From Bacillota bacterium (lineage in GTDB: Bacteria; Bacillota; Bacilli; Alicyclobacillales; Alicyclobacillaceae): a stretch of DNA of 8,834 nucleotides. Both the position numbers and the translations under genes were made by a program. The notes beneath the pieces are model-generated. The model worked only from the letters and a program-made list of their open reading frames with translations. It was not told the origin of the DNA and did not search any database. The DNA is taken from the NCBI GenBank assembly GCA_021820805.1, contig JAKADF010000110.1:1-8834 (forward strand). Direction: 5' to 3'. Shown here piece after piece: positions 6,798 to 8,834 of this stretch (position 1 is its first letter; each line of letters opens with the position of its first letter).

Positions 6798-6922
6798 ATT
6801 AGGGGTAAAGGGTTAAATTTACAATATCACATGTTTTTTTTCTCTTCATGAGTCTTCTGTCCTCCGGAAATAGGCCCTTCGACCCGTTTCTGGATGAATT
6901 TTACATCTGTAAACGAAGTTCT

Positions 6923-7798
6923 TTATCTCTGTTTTGTATGAACTATACTCTCTGTTTTATATAAAACCTTCGAAAATGGCTCCACAGATTCTGTAACCCA
7001 TGCGTTACTTCCGATAACGCTGTGGTGACCGATAATCGTTTCTCCGCCAAGCACAGTCGCATTTGCATAAAGGATGACATCGTCTTCTACGGTAGGATGA
7101 CGTTTTGTCGAACGAACCATTGCTCCTGTATCATCACGCGGGAAATAAAGTGCGCCTAGAGTGACCCCTTGATAAATCCGAACATGGTTACCGACAATTG
7201 CAGTTTCCCCAACAACGATACCAGTGCCATGGTCAATCATGATTCCTCTGCCCAGTGTAGCGCCTGGATGCAAATCAACACCCGTTAAGCGATGTGCATA
7301 TTCAGTCATCATTCTAGGCAAAAGAGGAACAGACAATTCAAACAGTACATGGGCAACACGATAAACACTAAGTGCAAAAAGACCTGGGTAAGTTAAAATG
7401 ATTTCGTCGTAACCCGTTGCAGCTGGGTCACTGTGGTAAGTTTCAACCACATCTTCAAACAGCATTTCTTGTAACTCTGGTAGTTTTGCAATTAGACCGT
7501 CAGCCTTTTCGACCGCAAGCAAACGCGTCTCACTCTGCTCATCTTCCTTGTAGCACTTCTGGAAGATGGCACGATGAATTTGAGTAGATAACATGCCGTG
7601 TAATTCTTCGATTGTTTCGCAAAGTTCAGCAGAATCATCTTCTGTGCTGTTTTTCGTGAAATAATTTGGTAAGAGCACTTGTTGCAAAAAGCGAATAATT
7701 TGTGCAATGGCTTCAGGTTCTGGATAGCACGTACGGCCTTTAAACAGCCTATGGCTGGTTTTCATCAGACGGTCCGAGATTTTACCGTGATCGACCAA
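6923..7798 (-). CDS. cysE: Serine O-acetyltransferase, EpsC-like class
   Basis: It transfers acetyl from acetyl-CoA to L-serine, the first committed step of cysteine synthesis. The C-terminal half is a left-handed beta-helix of hexapeptide repeats: DLHPGATLGRGIMIDHGTG, IVVGETAIVGNHVRIYQGVTLG, then after an insertion KRHPTVEDDVILYANATVLGG and IIGHHSVIGSNAWV. The two catalytic histidines known from E. coli CysE correspond to the His in MIDHGTG and the His in KRHPTV; both are present. The helical N-terminal part includes YPEPEAI and FEDVVETYHSDPAA. I start at the TTG at 7798 (291 residues) because AAAGGAG (7815-7809) lies 10 nt upstream and family similarity begins just after it. The frame stays open to an ATG at 7912 and a TTG at 7945, but these lack ribosome binding sites and the extension has no family features. 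The tail ends HTKQR, without the C-terminal Ile that docks E. coli CysE into cysteine synthase. It is divergent from zur. Confidence 0.9.
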   Translation of the reverse strand: MVDHGKISDRLMKTSHRLFKGRTCYPEPEAIAQIIRFLQQVLLPNYFTKNSTEDDSAELCETIEELHGMLSTQIHRAIFQKCYKEDEQSETRLLAVEKADGLIAKLPELQEMLFEDVVETYHSDPAATGYDEIILTYPGLFALSVYRVAHVLFELSVPLLPRMMTEYAHRLTGVDLHPGATLGRGIMIDHGTGIVVGETAIVGNHVRIYQGVTLGALYFPRDDTGAMVRSTKRHPTVEDDVILYANATVLGGETIIGHHSVIGSNAWVTESVEPFSKVLYKTESIVHTKQR

Positions 7799-7808
7799 AA
7801 TAATTCGT

Positions 7809-7815
7809 CTCCTTT
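7809..7815 (-). promoter_or_regulatory. Ribosome binding site that decides the cysE start
   Basis: The minus strand reads AAAGGAG 10 nt before a TTG codon at 7798. It is the only strong Shine-Dalgarno sequence in the cysE frame between 7945 and the conserved region, and so favours the short form of the protein. Confidence 0.6.
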
Positions 7816-7864
7816 CAACCCCTCTATCCCCAAAATCGGTTTTCAATCGATTTTCTCTATCAAA

Positions 7865-7893
7865 TTGACAGCAGAGTCCCTCAGGTGTAGAGT
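7865..7893 (+). promoter_or_regulatory. Promoter of the zur-bcrC unit
   Basis: A consensus -35 TTGACA (7865-7870) is followed at exactly 17 nt by TAGAGT (7888-7893, 4 of 6 matches). Transcription would begin near 7900, about 30 nt before the zur ATG. Just downstream, at 7899-7913, TGATAAACATTCATT resembles a Fur-family operator half-site (TGATAA followed by ATT), so self-repression is possible but unproven. Confidence 0.7.
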
Positions 7894-7930
7894 TCGGTTG
7901 ATAAACATTCATTAGGGTAGGTTTTCGTCT

Positions 7931-8371
7931 ATGGATACTGGGCAAATTTCTGCATTACTCCATGAACAAAATTTTCGATTAACCCGTGAACGTCAAGAGG
8001 TACTCGGACTTTTTGTGAACTCGCCCAAGATGGTGACTCCCATGCAATTACATGAAGAAGCCAAAAAATCAAATATACGTGTGGGTCTAACCACAGTATA
8101 CAGGTTGCTTGAGGTTCTCACAAAGGTAGGACTTGCTACTCCCCTCTTGCTTCAAGGGACAGTCTATTATACTTTTTGTAGTGAACATCACCATCATCAC
8201 TTCGTCTGTCTGAAATGCCACAGAATCCAAAATATTTACGAATGCCCTAAGTTCGAGACCTTGCCTCCAAATTGCGAGATATCGTTCCACAAGGTAGATT
8301 TGTTTGGTACCTGTGCGCATTGTGCACACCTGTCAGGCAAAGGCGACGAGAAAGAGGGATTATTTTCGTGA
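7931..8371 (+). CDS. zur: Fur-family metalloregulator, Zur-like
   Basis: A DNA-binding repressor of the Fur family, 146 residues, a normal length. The N-terminal winged helix (about 1-78) shows FRLTRERQEVLGLF (15-28) and the recognition helix VGLTTVYRLLEVL (51-63). The dimerisation and metal domain (about 79-146) has CSEHHHHHFVCLKCHRI (83-99) and FGTCAHC (125-131). C93, C96, C128 and C131 form the structural Cys4 zinc site. The HHHHHF run with a Cys three residues before it, the ECP motif (104-106) and FHKVDLFGTC resemble Bacillus Zur (HHHHHFICLACG, then ESCP, then YGTCPDC) more than Fur or PerR, so zinc is the likely effector; metal identity cannot be proven by eye. The ATG has only a weak GTAGG ribosome binding site. 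The stop overlaps the next gene by 4 nt (GTGA). It lies behind its own promoter, divergent from cysE. Confidence 0.85.
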   Translation: MDTGQISALLHEQNFRLTRERQEVLGLFVNSPKMVTPMQLHEEAKKSNIRVGLTTVYRLLEVLTKVGLATPLLLQGTVYYTFCSEHHHHHFVCLKCHRIQNIYECPKFETLPPNCEISFHKVDLFGTCAHCAHLSGKGDEKEGLFS

Positions 8372-8834
8372 CAAACGCTTTTGATCTTTATTTTTTTCAC
8401 GCTATTAACCGCTTTGCGGGCCATACACCAATACTCGACGATACACTCAGTCCCTTGGCCCACTATGGTCTTGAAATCTATGCTGTAATTTTTATCATTG
8501 CTTGGTTTCTGCTCCCGCGCCGTGAAGAAAGAAAGCGCCATGCACTCGTGGTCTCTGCTGTTGGTGGTGTTATCGCACTATTAATTAACGCTGTCATTGG
8601 CGGTTTCATGTTCCGGCCAAGACCGTTTACCATCCCAAGCGTACACGCCACTCAACTGATACCTCATCCCGCAGATACATCCTTTCCAAGCGACCACGTA
8701 TCCGGCGGATTTGGCTTTGCATCAGCCGCATGGGGTAACACGGCAAGGTGGTTTTCGTGGCTTTTTACCATCTTATCCATTGCAATGATGTTCGCTCGGG
8801 TTTATGTCGGGGTACATTGGCCGACAGACGTTTT
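8368..8834 (+). CDS. bcrC: BcrC-like undecaprenyl-pyrophosphate phosphatase, partial
   Basis: The first 155 codons are present; the gene runs off the right edge. It is a PAP2-superfamily membrane phosphatase that most resembles Bacillus BcrC, which dephosphorylates undecaprenyl pyrophosphate at the outer face of the membrane to recycle the cell-wall lipid carrier and gives bacitracin tolerance. Visible motifs are the first-motif core FRPRPF (82-87), SFPSDH (105-110) and ARVYVGVHWPTD (143-154, with R144, the catalytic H150 and D154). As in BcrC, the Lys of the generic KxxxxxxRP motif is absent, but the Asn eleven residues before the Arg (N74) is kept. Hydrophobic helices lie at about 34-50, 60-80 and 130-148. 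The GTG start overlaps the zur stop by 4 nt, with AGAGGG about 9 nt upstream, implying coupled translation with zur. A phosphatase for another lipid pyrophosphate is possible. Confidence 0.85.
   Translation, partial: MTNAFDLYFFHAINRFAGHTPILDDTLSPLAHYGLEIYAVIFIIAWFLLPRREERKRHALVVSAVGGVIALLINAVIGGFMFRPRPFTIPSVHATQLIPHPADTSFPSDHVSGGFGFASAAWGNTARWFSWLFTILSIAMMFARVYVGVHWPTDV

Noticed and set aside
7799..7930. T-box or SAM riboswitch leader for cysE
   Set aside because: The 132-bp gap has no T-box core (TGGNACCGCG-like) and no terminator stem; it is mostly filled by the zur promoter on the other strand.
8186..8205. Run of five His codons as a slippage oddity or tag-like artefact
   Set aside because: A His-rich run before FxCLxC is a normal feature of Zur-type proteins.
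8087..8541. Minus-strand open frames opposite zur and bcrC
   Set aside because: They are antisense to clear family members and have no ribosome binding sites.

Overview
The window looks like chromosome from a Bacillales-type firmicute of moderate GC. The evidence is an FMN-riboswitch-controlled ribD-ribE-ribBA-ribH operon in the Bacillus order, strong AGGAGG-type ribosome binding sites, frequent TTG/GTG starts, a KimA-type permease, a Zur-like Fur-family repressor with a five-His run, and a BcrC-like PAP2 phosphatase. I cannot name the genus.

Layout, left to right. Positions 1-565 are a direct tandem array of eleven 52/53-bp units, which probably continues beyond the left edge. Positions 566-701 hold nothing I can support. 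Positions 702-4760 are one minus-strand transcription unit. Read in its own direction it runs: promoter (about 4788-4816), FMN aptamer (4617-4759), a leader of about 120 nt with two hairpins, an intrinsic terminator just before the ribD ribosome binding site, then ribD, ribE, ribBA and ribH, and an operon terminator at 700-740. The four proteins supply every dedicated riboflavin-synthesis step from GTP and ribulose 5-phosphate except the phosphatase step, which is normally done by a separate HAD enzyme.

Divergent from the rib operon, on the plus strand, is a KimA-type APC permease (4879-6759), a probable high-affinity K+ importer. It has almost no leader and no visible c-di-AMP (ydaO) riboswitch. 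It converges on a minus-strand serine O-acetyltransferase of the long EpsC-like class (6923-7798), with a 10-bp stem-loop between them.

Divergent from the acetyltransferase is a two-gene plus-strand unit: a Zur-like metalloregulator (7931-8371) behind a TTGACA-17-TAGAGT promoter, overlapping by 4 nt a BcrC-like undecaprenyl-pyrophosphate phosphatase that is cut by the right edge.

The genes are mostly well-understood core functions. The less ordinary items are the mosaic tandem array, the KimA homologue without its usual riboswitch, the coupling of a zinc-type repressor to a cell-wall lipid-carrier phosphatase, and a possible direct link between the FMN aptamer and its terminator. I saw no CRISPR array, tRNA, rRNA, IS element or obviously new defence system.
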